64,000 nucleotides of DNA, from contig CM061068.1 in assembly GCA_030762895.1 (NCBI GenBank), positions 41,898,783 to 41,962,782 of the forward strand. The letters run 5' to 3'. Both the position numbers and the translations under genes were made by a program. The notes under the pieces are model-generated. The model worked only from the letters and a program-made list of their open reading frames with translations. It had not been told where the DNA came from and did not search any database. Positions 11,865-22,825 of this stretch are shown here, piece after piece; the stretch's first letter is position 1, and each line of letters begins with the position of its first letter. The stretch is from Sophora flavescens. Lineage: Eukaryota; Streptophyta; Magnoliopsida; Fabales; Fabaceae.

Positions 11865-11883
11865 GTCCCCAGTGGAGTCGCCA
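11865..11883 (-). other. Primer-binding site of T1 (tRNA-Arg)
   Basis: Minus strand TGGCGACTCCACTGGGGAC begins two bases after the LTR end. The first 18 bases are complementary to the 3' end of a plant tRNA-Arg ending TCCCCAGTGGAGTCG plus CCA. Confidence 0.85.
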
Positions 11884-11885
11884 GC

Positions 11886-14526
11886 TGTCGCGACCGCCCC
11901 GTCCGGGAGCCGCGAAAAAAGGGGAGATAACTGACAGAGGAGTCGCCACTAAAATTTTATTGGGAAAATCTTAGAAAACCCAATTATTTAAAGGTAAACT
12001 AGTCTTAAAAGAGAGAGAGAGAGAGAGATGAGTCCAGGAGTCGGTTACGAGTAGGGAAGGTGTTAACACCCCACATCGGCCGTTTAAAAAACGGTACCTC
12101 AAGTTAATTGTGAAAAAAACATTTTGATAACCTTTTAAATATTTATTTTACCCCAAAAATTATTTACAAGAAAGAATTATTTATTTTAATTTTTAATTTT
12201 TTATATTTTTAATTTTTTAATAATTTGTTTTTTGAATTTATTGTTTATAAAAACTAAATGAGGTTGAACATGGCACATGAGTCCATAGGGAACCCCTGAA
12301 AATAGAAAAGTTTAATTATTTTTGATTAATTATTTTAACATAAAAAGAGACACAAAAAAGGAAAAATTAGTTTTGACTTGACAAGATAACTTATCTTGCT
12401 CCTACGTATTCCCGGGTGCAATGGGAAACTCAAAGCCACGTAGTTCTTTTCGAAAAAATTTGATTGGTTGGTTGATTTTAATTTTGATAAAGATTTGATT
12501 TTTTGATTTTTTGATTTTTTTTGTTAAAGAAAGGGATTTTATTTTAAAAATAAATTCACTTTTGCTTAGAGTCCAAGATAGCAGTGCTATACGATAAACG
12601 CTTACAATTTACACGACACTTGAGGATGAAGAAGTCCATACATCAACGTCGTAGATTGTTGTGTGAATTAAAAAGATTTTTTTTTAAAGGATGAAATTGG
12701 GTAAAATTGATTAAAAGTATAAATTAAAAAAACATTTAATATTTTTTAAAGGGGATTCACTCTTGCGCAGGGCTAAAGATAGCAAAACTATACGATGAAC
12801 CCTTACAATTCATACAACACTTGAGGATGAAAAATCATACATCAACATTGTCGATCGTTGCGTGAATTCAAAAAGATATTTTTTATAAAAAAAGAAACTG
12901 GGTAAAATTGATTAAAAGTATTAATTAAAAAAAACATTTGATATTTTTTAAGGGGGATTCACTCTTGCACAGGGTTAAAGATAGCAAAGCTATACGATGA
13001 ACCCTTACAATTCATACAACACTTGAGGATGAAAAATCATACATCAACATTGTAGATTGTTGCGTGAATTCAAGGAAATTTAATTTTTGTAAAGTTGGAT
13101 AAAGTTTTGTTTTATTTTTATAAAAGGAATTATATTACTTGAAGATGTATTTTTCTTGATGAGACAAGAACACAAATTTAACTCAATTCTAAAAAAACCC
13201 ATAATCAGAAAAGCCTTTTTGTTTTCATTTTTGTTTTTTTATTGAAAAAAAAAAGATGGCTAAAAAGATATAACCCACATATTATGAGTCCAAAAGAGGC
13301 CCAAATTCAAATGATAAAAAGGAAGATAAATAAAATAAAAATTAAAACAAGACAAATAAAAGAACAATCAGAAGAGAGAAGTTATAAACTTCTTCATCCT
13401 TACCCACTCACCACAAGCAGAGAAGGCAAGAATGGCTGCAGTGAGGAAGACCAGGCGAATCGGCGGAGGGAGGCGGCGGGACGCGGTCTGAACAGGCGAG
13501 CCGTTTGCGTGGTGGTCGCGCAGAGGAGTGGCGTTCGCATGGTGGAGGGCGGCGTCCGCGTGGTGGAAGACGAACTAGAAGCGCTGATCTGCACCTCCCC
13601 AGCGACGGTGGTTGCGGTAGTCTCGCGGATCTGGTGGACGGACAGCGCTGGGCGAAGCAGGGGCGCGACGGGGAAGCTGCCTATGGGTCTGGTATACTTC
13701 TTCTTCCTCTGGCTTCCATCATCATCTATGTGATCACTTGTTGTTGCCTTTTTGATTTGTAGAAGGAAGAAACAGAATGAGAAAAAGGGAGGTTTGATGA
13801 AGATGGGGATGGGTTGTTGAAGAAGAAGAAGAATGAGAGGAGAAAGATGAAGCAGGGAGGAAGAAGAAGAAAGAAAAGAGGGTTTTTTTTTTGGTATCAG
13901 ATTGTTCTAGGCTATTTTTGTGTTGATTTGTTATTAGGGAGTGATGGTTGCTAGAGGTTGGAGAGGAGAATATTCAGTATTTTTTTTTCTGTTGTTCCCC
14001 CCTTTTTTCAGTAGAAACAGAGAGTGTAGAAGAAAATTTCATTTTGCTCCCCCCCACCTTATTTGGTCACTGTTCAATATATAGCACATAAATGAAGAAG
14101 ATGACAAATTTTTCTGTTAGGCCAGCTGGTGGGGGTACAAGTAGTGGGGAGCAAATCGGCTTTTGCTCCACCACCTTGCAGGGGCAGCCATGGTGCAAGG
14201 GTGGTATTGTACCATTGTCCCTCTTTTCTTTGAAAAAAGAAGAAGATGACAAAGAGGGGTACAAGCATGGGAGCAGATTTTTAAAATTTTTTACTTTTTT
14301 ATTATTTTTTTATTTTTTATTTTAACAAATCAGAATAATTAAAAAAACAATTTTTTGGTTGAGTTTGGGATAATGGGCCCAAAATATAACTTGGAACAAA
14401 AATGAAAATGGGCTTCATTTGATGATGTAGTGGGCCCAGAATAAAAATATTTTTGTTTTATTTTTATTTTTGTCAATTATTTTCTTCAAAACATTAAAAA
14501 AATCCGGGCAAAATTAGGTGTTCACA
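11886..14526 (-). repeat. 5' LTR of T1 (2641 bp)
   Basis: On the minus strand it starts TGTGAACACCTAATTTTGCC and ends GGTCGCGACA, just before the primer site. It contains a (GA)n tract (12010-12028), three roughly 200-bp tandem units (12556-13075), a GC-rich stretch with incidental ORFs (13430-13700) and a possible TATA box on the minus strand at about 14076-14084. Its termini resemble those of the LTR at 41204-44218. Confidence 0.87.
12556..13075 (-). repeat. Three tandem ~200-bp units in T1 LTR
   Basis: Units begin near 12556, 12756 and 12957 with 'ggattcactcttgc'-like starts and share 'cacttgaggatga' and 'gtgaatt' blocks. The second and third units are much closer to each other than to the first, pointing to stepwise duplication. 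Confidence 0.8.
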
Positions 14527-14894
14527 AAGAAGAAGTGCTTGTAGAAATGGAAAGCGAACATGACTCAATAGAAATGGTGGAAGAAAAACAAAAAGAAAGT
14601 GTAGTTGTAGTGGTAGATGAAAACCTTAAAAACAAAAATAGTGATATGGAAGAGAAGCCAAGGGTGGGGTATGAAGAGATTCCTATGACTGAGACTCACC
14701 CCTTGGTGATTGAAGACAAGAGTCCTATACGAGATGAGTTTTATATGCTTCAAGAATGGGAGAACACATATTCCAAATGCCTAATTGTTGAGGCATGGGA
14801 ACATTTGCATCCTTATGGCAAATACATGGAATGGCTTGTGAAGAAAAGAAAGCGGAAGGAGGATATATTCTTCTTGTCCTATAAACTACCCTAA
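14527..14894 (+). pseudogene. 3' part of gag-like ORF, first S1 unit
   Basis: Matches codons from about 155 to the end of the ORF at 18221-19039 nearly throughout and ends at the same stop context (LSYKLP). Its 5' part is cut off by the T1 insertion. Most differences between the copies change amino acids, as expected for a decaying, unselected copy. Confidence 0.8.
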
Positions 14895-16749
14895 GAAAAG
14901 AGCTCAAATGTCAAGCTAGTGACGTTAAAGAAGCGCTACTTGGGAGGCAACCCAATTATAGATTTCCATTTCTTTTCTTCTTTAATTTTTGTCTTTATCA
15001 TGAAAAACATAAGTAGTTCATTGAAATGTTGAGTGATTCCTTGATGTGTAGGCCATGTAATGTGGTGTAATTGCTTTGAATTGTTGTGCAGGAACATCTA
15101 AGGAAAAAGGACCAAAGGAAGGGCAGAAATGACACGAGAAAATGGTGAAATTGACTATATGCGGGCATCGAGCGCTACTATGAGCACTGAGCGCAAACAG
15201 AAGTCGAAATCATCAGAAAATATTGCACTATGGGCGCTGAGCGTAGTTTACCAGTGCTGAGCATTGGTCAAAGTAAAAAAAATTTTATTATTTTTGCAGA
15301 TGCCTCACCCATGCACAGAAGAAAGGGGGTGTTCTTAACTCTCTCTCTTTTTTATCCTCTTTACTTTACAATTCATAATTATATAAATTGCACAAATTTG
15401 TCATTAGGAATGGTTTTTGTGTAGATTTCCTTGTGAGCATGACACTTTTTCTTGGCTGAAATTTCTAGCATCATGCATTGTGCACTAGCTGAACATATGA
15501 TTTCATTGAAACCTTTGATCCTTGTAACTTGTTTATGACAATCTCTCACACTATGAATGTGCAATGTTGGATGCATGGATTTCTCTTGCACAAAATCCTA
15601 AACTGTGAGCTCTTGAGCCCAAACGCTCTTGCACATAATCCATGTGACTTGTTCTTCATGTGTGCTTATCCATCACTTGCATGTTCTCACTTTTTATTGT
15701 CTTGATGCTTGTCATCCTTGCAATGTTTTTGCATATGCATATATGATTGAGGAAACATTTCTTTGATTAAACTCAGGGCCATAATTTCTATCCTATCATT
15801 TGCCATTGCTATGCCCAATTGAGTCTTGGCCTATTTTTCTTGTTACAATAGCACATTAAAAGCCAAGAATAGAAAAAACAATTTTGTCCCACTATTTTGG
15901 CTTAGAGGAATGTTTGGAGTTAAGTTTGGGGTTGTTCTCTTGCTTAGGAACAAGCAAGCAAATCAAGTTTGGGGTGTGAGTAGATCACTAAAGATGCCTA
16001 CTATGAAAAAAAAAAGTGTGAAAGAAAGAAAAATAAAAATAAAAAAAGTCAAAAAGAGGAAAAGGAACAAAGAAAATATACAAAAGTGAGAAAAATGCAA
16101 AAATAGAAGTGATGAAAAAGAAAAGAATGAAAAGAGAACGAAACAAAAAGGAAACAAAAGGAAAAAAAAAAAAAAGAGGTGTAAATAAATAAAAGGGGAA
16201 ATAGCACAAATTGTGTGCTTGTGTGCTTGTTGCTTAGCTAAGCAAGGGAAGTCCCAAGAATCCACATTCCTTGAAGTCAAAGTAGTTGAGCCCATATCTT
16301 TGATTTTATCCACCCCTTCCTTGGCCCCATTACATCCAAATAAAAGACCTCATGATATGTGTTAAATTGACATTTGTGAGATGTGTTCTTAGCATCTTGT
16401 CAAGATTAGGATTGGGGAATGCATTGTGATTGGAATTGATAGCCAATAACACCCAAGTGAGGATGAGTGAAACACTTGATAGAGAGGTTGCATGGGATTT
16501 TCTTGGGCATTCAATGGAGCTAATTTTGTGGTGTGTTTGACTGTCTTAAAACACGAATCATGTGATCAATTGGAATTAATGCTTGATTGTGTGATGCTTG
16601 TGCATTTTTGCAAAAGATCTAGGAAGTTGAGGTCTTGCATGAGTAATATGTTTCACAAGAGAATTGAACATGAAAATCCATTTCTCAAACCCTTTATGTG
16701 AATCTAATTGTTTGCTTGAGGACAAGCAAAATCTCTAAGTTTGGGGTTG
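14895..16749 (+). other. 3' internal spacer of first S1 unit with polypurine tract
   Basis: Non-coding. It contains a short GC-rich block with 'gcgctgagc'-type words (15165-15265), an A-rich tract (16005-16190) and three 'aagtttggggt' purine-rich motifs. The last (16737-16747) directly precedes the LTR and is the presumed polypurine tract. A perfect hairpin TTGCTTG-agga-CAAGCAA lies at 16712-16729. The A-rich tract reads as long Phe-rich frames on the minus strand; these are not genes. Confidence 0.7.
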
Positions 16750-18045
16750 TGATGAATGTGCAATATATGTTAATTTATGAATTCAAATAGAAATAAGTTG
16801 TAAATAATCTTAGGATTTGTAGGAAAAGTGATTAGAAAATGCATACATTCATATGAATAAATTTTTGATAGTTAGAATCATAATTTGTAAGAAAAATACA
16901 CTTAAAAGATGTTGAAAATGTGTAGGAACAAAGGTTCAGCGCTCGGCTCTGGAAACGGACGCTCGACTTCGAAAGAAACAGAAAACAACAGGAGTAGGAC
17001 ATGAACCAGCGCCCAGCGCTGGTGTAGGGACGCTCAGTGCCAGGATGGAGCAGAAGAACCAACGCCTATCGCTGGTGTGCTGCGCTCAGCGCCAACAAAA
17101 ACAGAGAGCTGCAGTTTCGTGCAGCAGAGGGGCTCCCGGCGCTGGCCAGGGGCACTCAAGGCTGGAAGAAATGCAGAACTGTATAAATATGAGTTTAGAC
17201 ATATTTGAAAGGGTCTTTGACTCATTTTAGGAGCGATTTCACCCTGATTCACCTCATTCTCTCTGAATCCATTGGATATTCAAGCTTGGGAACAAGATTT
17301 GGAGCTTCCATGGCTTCCTCCACTCACTCCTACTCAAGTTCTTTCATATTTTCCCTCTCTAATATGAGTTTCTAGATCTCCTAGGTTAGGTTAGGATGAT
17401 TGCAATTGAATCTTGATGTAATGAATGTTTGATCTCTGATTTTTAATTCAAATTCATGCAAATTGAGTAATCTATTCTATGTTTAATGTTTTTCTTGGAT
17501 TGATCAACCTCAACATGATGTTGGATTCAATTTCACAATTGAAAAATTGGTTATTGAATTGGAAATGAAGTTGATTACTATTGTGATGTTGACTCTAGGA
17601 ATAGAACCTCATTGCAATACATTCTTGTGAATCCAATACTTAATGTTTGTTCTAATCTTGCATCACCTAAGGAATTAGGGTTCTTGATTTGTAACAAAAA
17701 GGATTAAGGAATTATGGATAAATCTAGGTTAGTGATTTGAATGTCAATTAAATGACTTGGATTGAGATTAGGATTGAACAAGGTTACATTAGGTGAAAAT
17801 TGAGGGATTCTGATACCTAACCGCTTTTACATCTATTGAATTCATTCTTTAATTGCTATTGTTTCATTGTGTTGTGACAACTTGTAATAAAAAATTCATA
17901 AAACTCATTGGAACTGTGAAATTCATTCGTTCAAATAGCTATTGCCTAAATCACGTTGATACTTGATCACAATCCTCGTTGGAAACGATACTATACTTTC
18001 ACTCTATTACTTGTACGATTTGGTACACTTGCCAATCGATCAACA
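16750..18045 (+). repeat. S1 LTR, shared copy (1296 bp)
   Basis: Starts TGATGAATGTGC after the polypurine tract and ends GATCAACA before the tRNA-Asp primer site. A GC-rich array of 'gcgctcagcgcc/ggcgctgg' words (about 16935-17165) precedes a TATA box (tataaata, 17182-17189). Compared by eye with 20911-22212 it differs at several percent of positions, so the unit is not very young. Confidence 0.83.
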
Positions 18046-18051
18046 AGTTTT

Positions 18052-18070
18052 TGGCGCCGTTGCCGGGGAT
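18052..18070 (+). other. Primer-binding site of S1 (tRNA-Asp)
   Basis: TGGCGCCGTTGCCGGGGAT, an 18-base match to the complement of the plant tRNA-Asp 3' end, six bases after the LTR. The same primer is used by Athila elements. Confidence 0.9.
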
Positions 18071-18220
18071 TGTTGATTTCAATATCAACAAAGCAAAGTC
18101 ATTGCTAATTTGGACATTATTTTTTGTTTTGTTTTGATTCTAATCTTAGTAATTGGTTTTCATTGCTATAATTCTTTACTTTGGATTATTGTTTTGTGAG
18201 GAAAGTATCCACTACACTCC

Positions 18221-19039
18221 ATGGACATCTTTGAAGCTACTCTTCTTGCCCAAAGAAAACTTATTGCACAACAGTTAGAGTCGGTGTCTAACCAACTTCA
18301 AGTCATGCAAGTGAAGGCAATGAAACCATTGCAACCTACATGTGATTTTTGCGAACACCATAAACTTGAAGATTGTGAGGCTCAATTCAATGCAAATGAG
18401 GAGGTGTATTACATGGAGAATCTCATGGGGGAACAAGATGGAAAACCTCACCATCAATCCAATGGGTCACTAGATAGAGTGTCCAACCTTGAAAATGTTT
18501 TAACTCAATTCATTGGAGCTACTCAAACGAATTTTAAGAAATTACAAGCTTCAATCAAGAATCTTGAGGTTCAAGTTGGGATGTTATCTGAGCAATTGAT
18601 TGGATTTGTGCAGAAAATAATAGAGTTAGTAAGAGAACAAGAATCACATGTTTGGGAAATGGTTGAGCAAGAAGAAGAAGTGCTTGTAGAAATGGAAAGC
18701 GAACATGACTCAATAGAAATGGTGGAAGAAAAACAAAAAGAAAGTGTAGTTGTAGTGGTAGATGAAAAACATAAAAACAAAAATAGTGACATGGAAGAGA
18801 AGCCAAGGGTGGGGTACGAAGAGACTCATATGACTGAGACTCAACCCTTGGTGATTGAAGACAAGAGTCTTATGCGAGATGAGTCTTATATGCTTCAAGA
18901 ATGGGAGAACACATATTCCAAATGCCTAATTGTTGAGGCATGGGAACATTTACATCCTTATGGCAAATACATGGAACAACTTGTGATGAAAAGAAAGTGG
19001 AAGGAGGATATATTCTTTTTGTCCTATAAACTACCCTAA
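18221..19039 (+). CDS. Gag-like ORF of S1
   Basis: 272 residues from ATG 18221, 150 bases after the primer site. It resembles the C-terminal half of Athila gag. It has a short Cys/His cluster (CDFCEHHKLEDC, residues about 46-57), then a heptad-rich region with LENVLTQFIGATQTNFKKL and SIKNLEVQVGMLSEQL (about 90-127), then a Glu/Val-rich acidic tail. The main Retrotrans_gag domain is absent and no pol follows. If translated, the product could interact with the Gag of an autonomous relative. It may equally be a relic; the sister copy's differences do not suggest selection. Confidence 0.6.
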   Translation: MDIFEATLLAQRKLIAQQLESVSNQLQVMQVKAMKPLQPTCDFCEHHKLEDCEAQFNANEEVYYMENLMGEQDGKPHHQSNGSLDRVSNLENVLTQFIGATQTNFKKLQASIKNLEVQVGMLSEQLIGFVQKIIELVREQESHVWEMVEQEEEVLVEMESEHDSIEMVEEKQKESVVVVVDEKHKNKNSDMEEKPRVGYEETHMTETQPLVIEDKSLMRDESYMLQEWENTYSKCLIVEAWEHLHPYGKYMEQLVMKRKWKEDIFFLSYKLP

Positions 19040-20910
19040 GAAAAGAGCTCAAATGTCAAGCTAGTGACGTTAAAGAAGCGATACTTGGAAGTCAACCCAA
19101 GAATAGATTTCCATTTCTTTTCTTCTTTAATTTTTATCTTTATCATGAAAAACATAAATAGTTCATTGAAATGTTGAGTGATTCCTTGATGTGTAGGCCA
19201 TGTAATGTGGTGTAATTGCTTTGAATTGTTGTGCAGGAACATCTAAGGAAAAAGGACCAAAGGAAGGGGAGAAATGACACAAGAAAATGGTGAAATTGAC
19301 TCTATGCGGGCATCAGGCACTACTGTGAGCACTGAGCGCAAACAGAAGTCGAAATCAGCAGAAAATATTGCACTATGGGCGCTGAGCATAGTTTCCCTGT
19401 GCTGAGCATTGGTCAAAGTAAAAAAAATTATTATTTCTTTTTTTACAGATGCCTCACCCATGCACAAAAGAAATGGGGTGTTCTTAACTTTCTTTTTTTA
19501 TACTCTTTACTTTACAATTCACAATTACATAAATTGCACAAATTTGTCATTAGGAATGGTTTTTGTGTAGATTTCCTTGTGAGCATGACGCTTTTGCTTG
19601 GCTGAAATTTCTAGCATCATGCATTGTGCACTAGCTGAACATATGATTTCATTGAAACCTTTGATCCTTGTAACTTGTTTTTGACAATCTCTCACACTAT
19701 GAATGTGCAATGTTGGATGCATGGATTTCTCTTGCACAAAATCCTAAACTGTGAGCTTTTGAGCCTGAACGCTCTTGCACATAATCCATGTGACTTGTTC
19801 TTTCATGTGTGCTTATCCATCACTTGCATGTTCTCACTTTTTCTTGCCTTGATGATTGTCATTGTTGCAATGTTTTTGCATATGCATATATGATTGAGGC
19901 AACATTTCTTTGATTAAACTCAGGGCCATAATTGTTATCCTATTATTTGCCATTGCTATGCCCAATTGAGCCTTGGCCTATTTTTCTTGTTACAATAGCA
20001 CATTACAAGCCAATAATCGAAAAAACAATTTTGTCCCACTATTTTGGCTTAGAGGAATGTTTGGAGTTAAGTTTGGGGTTGTTCTCTTGCTTAGGGACAA
20101 GCAAACAAATTAAGTTTGGGGTGTGAGTAGGTCACTAAAGATGCCTACTATGAAAAAAAAAAGTGTGAAAGAAAGAAAAAAGAAAAAGAAAAAAAGCCAA
20201 AAAGAGGGAAAGGAACAAAGAAAATATATAAAAGTGAGAAAAATGCAAAAATAGAAGTGATGAAAAAGAAAAAAAAATGAAAAAAGAATGAAACAAAAAG
20301 GAAACAAAATGAAAACAAAAGAAAAAGAAAAAAAAAAGAGTTGTAAATAAATAAAAAGGGAAATAGCACAAATTGTGTACTTGTGTGCTTGTTGCTTAGC
20401 TAAGCAAGGGAAGTCCCGAGAATCTACATTCCTTGAAGTCAAAGTAGTTGAGCCTATATCCTTGATTTTATCCACCCTTCCTTGGCCCCATTACATCCAA
20501 ATAAAAGACCTCATGATATGTGTTAAATTGACATTTGTTATATGTACTCTTAGCATCTTGTCAAGATTAGGATTGGGGAATGCATTGTGATTGAAATTGA
20601 TAGCAAATAACACCCAAGTGAGGATGAGTGAAACACTTGATTGAGAGGTTGCATGGGATTTTCTTGTGCATTCAATGGAGCTAATTTTGTGGTGTGTTTG
20701 ACTGTCTTAAAACATGAACCATGTGATCAATTGGAATTAATGCTTGATTGTGTGATGCTTGTGCATTTTTGCAAAAGATCTAGGAAGTTGAGGTCTTGCA
20801 TGAGTAATATGTTTCACAAGAGAATTGAACATGAAAATTCATTTCTCAAACCCTTTATGTGAATCTAATTGTTTGCTTGAGGGCAAGCAAAATCTCTAAG
20901 TTTGGGGTTG
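19040..20910 (+). other. 3' internal spacer of second S1 unit with polypurine tract
   Basis: Non-coding counterpart of 14895-16749. It has 'gcgctgagcat' words at 19320-19410, an A-rich tract at 20150-20340, and 'aagtttggggt' motifs at about 20069, 20112 and 20899, the last directly before the LTR. The hairpin TTGCTTG-aggg-CAAGCAA lies at about 20873-20890. Confidence 0.7.
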
Positions 20911-22212
20911 TGATGAATGTGCGATATATGTTAATTTGTGAATTCAAATTGAAATAAGTTGTAAATAATCTTAGGATTTGTAGGAAAAGTATTTAGAAAA
21001 TGCATACATTCATATGAATAAAGTTTTGTTAGTTAGAATCAAAATTTGTAAGAAAAATACACTTAAAAGATGTTGAAAATGTGTAGGAATAAAGGTTCAA
21101 CGCTCAGCTCTGGAAACGGACGCTCGGCTCCGAAAGAAACAGAAAACAGCAGGAGTAGGACATGAACCAGCGCCCAGCACTGGTGTAGGGACGCTCAGCG
21201 CCAGGATGGAGCAGAAGAACCAGTGCCCAGTGCCGGTGTGCTGCACTCAGAGCCAGCAAAAATAGAGAGCTGCAGTTTCGTGCAGCAGAAGGGCACCGAC
21301 GGCGGCCGGGGCGCTCAACACCGCGAAATGCAGAACTGTATAAATACGAGTTTAGACAGATTTGAATTGGTCTTTGACTCATTTTATTCACAATTTCACC
21401 CTGATTCCCCTCATTCTCTCTGCATCCATTGGAGATTCAAGCTTGGGAATAAGATTTGGAGCTTCCATGGCTTCCTCCACTGACTCCTACTAAAGTTCTT
21501 TCATCTTTTCCCTCTCTAATATGATTTGCTAGATCTCCTAGGTTAGGTTAGGATGATTTCAATTGAATATTGATGTAATGAATGTTTGATCTCTGATTTT
21601 TAATTCAAGTTCATGCAAATTGAGTAATCTCTTCTATGTTTAATACTTTTCTTGGATTGATCAACCTCGAAATGATGTTGGATTCAATTTCACAATTGGA
21701 AAATTGGTTATTGAATTGAAAATGAAGTTGATTACTATTATGATGTTGATTCTAGGAATAGAACCTCATTGCAATACATTCTTGTGAATCCCATGCTTAA
21801 AGTTTGTTCTAATCTTGCATCACCTAAAGAATTAGGGTTCTTGATTTGTAACAAAAAGGATTATCACTTAAGGAATTAAGGATAAATCTAGGTTAGTGTT
21901 TTGAATGTCAATTGAATGACTTGGATTGAGATTAGGATTGAACAATGTTACATTAGGTGAAAATTGAGGGATTCTGATACCTAACCGCTTTTACATCTAT
22001 TGAATTCATTCTTTAATTACTATTGTTTCATTGTGTTGTGACAACTTGTAATAAAAAAAATTCATAAAAACTAATTGGAACTGTGAAATTCATTCGTTCA
22101 AATAGCTATTGCTTAAACCACGTTGATACCTGATCACAATCCTCGTTGGGAACGATACTCTACTTTCACTCTTTTACTTGTACGATTTGGTACGCTTACT
22201 AATCGATCAACA
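20911..22212 (+). repeat. S1 3' LTR (1302 bp)
   Basis: Starts TGATGAATGTGC and ends GATCAACA; the sequence after it (aatac...) is unrelated to the primer site, so this is the outer 3' end. TATA box tataaata at 21339-21346, again preceded by a GC-rich block (21095-21325). Confidence 0.83.
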
Positions 22213-22825
22213 AATACAGTACATATTACATATCTAATATCATTTTAAAATAACAAAAAATCAATTTTTTTGTTCTCAAATTACAGACAAGATTGTTTTA
22301 AGGCTTTTGCTGAGCACTTCTGTCTATAAATTAAAAGCCTTAGAGACGAATGCGTACCAACAGTATTGAAGCCAAAGTGTGAAACAAGTAAAGAAAGGAT
22401 TTGATACGTTGGACATAGTTTAGGATAAAGCAAAAAAAAAAAAGGTTTAATAGATTTAAAGACACAATTTAAATTATTAATGATGACAATATTACCAATA
22501 ATAATAATAATTGATAATTCGTGTATTATTGTACCAGTGAAAAAAAAAAAAAAACCTAGTTGGAACTAATTTATTGTTATTTAAAGGATGCTTCAGCCTT
22601 CACGTAAAGAGACGTGAATCACACAGTGAAACAACTTAGGATTTTCAAAATGTTTTAACGCCCAGTTCCCGAAGAAAAATAAAAAACTGTTAAGAACAAA
22701 CATGTGCTCACAAAAACAACAAATTTTTGATTGAATTATATTCGACAACAATAAAAATGTTATCAAATAAAGCAAACAAGCATACAGGGATTTAAGATAA
22801 TTACGATCATACGTTTTGATATTAT
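22213..22825. other. AT-rich spacer, nothing recognised
   Basis: About 610 bases with poly-A runs and short 'aataataat' stretches. No coding exon or transposon end was recognised. Confidence 0.5.

Larger units (their letters stand above)
3145..14526 (-). mobile_element. Tat/Ogre-type Ty3/gypsy retrotransposon T1 (5' LTR to pol end; 3' LTR outside window)
   Basis: Minus-strand element. In element order it has a 5' LTR (14526-11886), a tRNA-Arg primer site (11883-11865), a leader, gag, protease, a G-patch ORF, reverse transcriptase, RNase H, a second RNase H and integrase (to 3255). The 3' end is separated by the A1 insertion at 3144/3145. Tat/Ogre assignment rests on the tRNA-Arg primer site, the DNGSS protease motif, the duplicated RNase H before the integrase, and an LTR starting TGTGAACACC. 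It lies inside the plus-strand Athila-like element that resumes at 14527; the expected target duplication there would be aagaa. Confidence 0.88.
14527..22212 (+). mobile_element. Non-autonomous Athila-like element S1 in tandem (internal-LTR-internal-LTR)
   Basis: Two direct copies of about 3.5 kb: 14527-18045 and 18671-22212. Each consists of an internal region ending in a polypurine tract, then a 1.3-kb LTR. The first LTR is followed by a tRNA-Asp primer site (18052) and the start of the second internal region, so LTR 16750-18045 serves both as the 3' end of one unit and the 5' end of the next. No protease, RT or integrase is present; only a gag-like ORF. The left part of the first unit is interrupted at 14527 by T1, so the outer 5' LTR is outside the window. 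Confidence 0.82.

Noticed and set aside
13242..13762. 163- and 85-codon plus-strand frames in the GC-rich part of the T1 LTR
   Set aside because: Inside an LTR, opposite to the element's direction, Arg/Gly-rich without a recognisable domain.
15963..16313. Phe-rich minus-strand frames here and at 20110-20475
   Set aside because: Translation of the A-rich tract in the S1 spacer; low complexity only.
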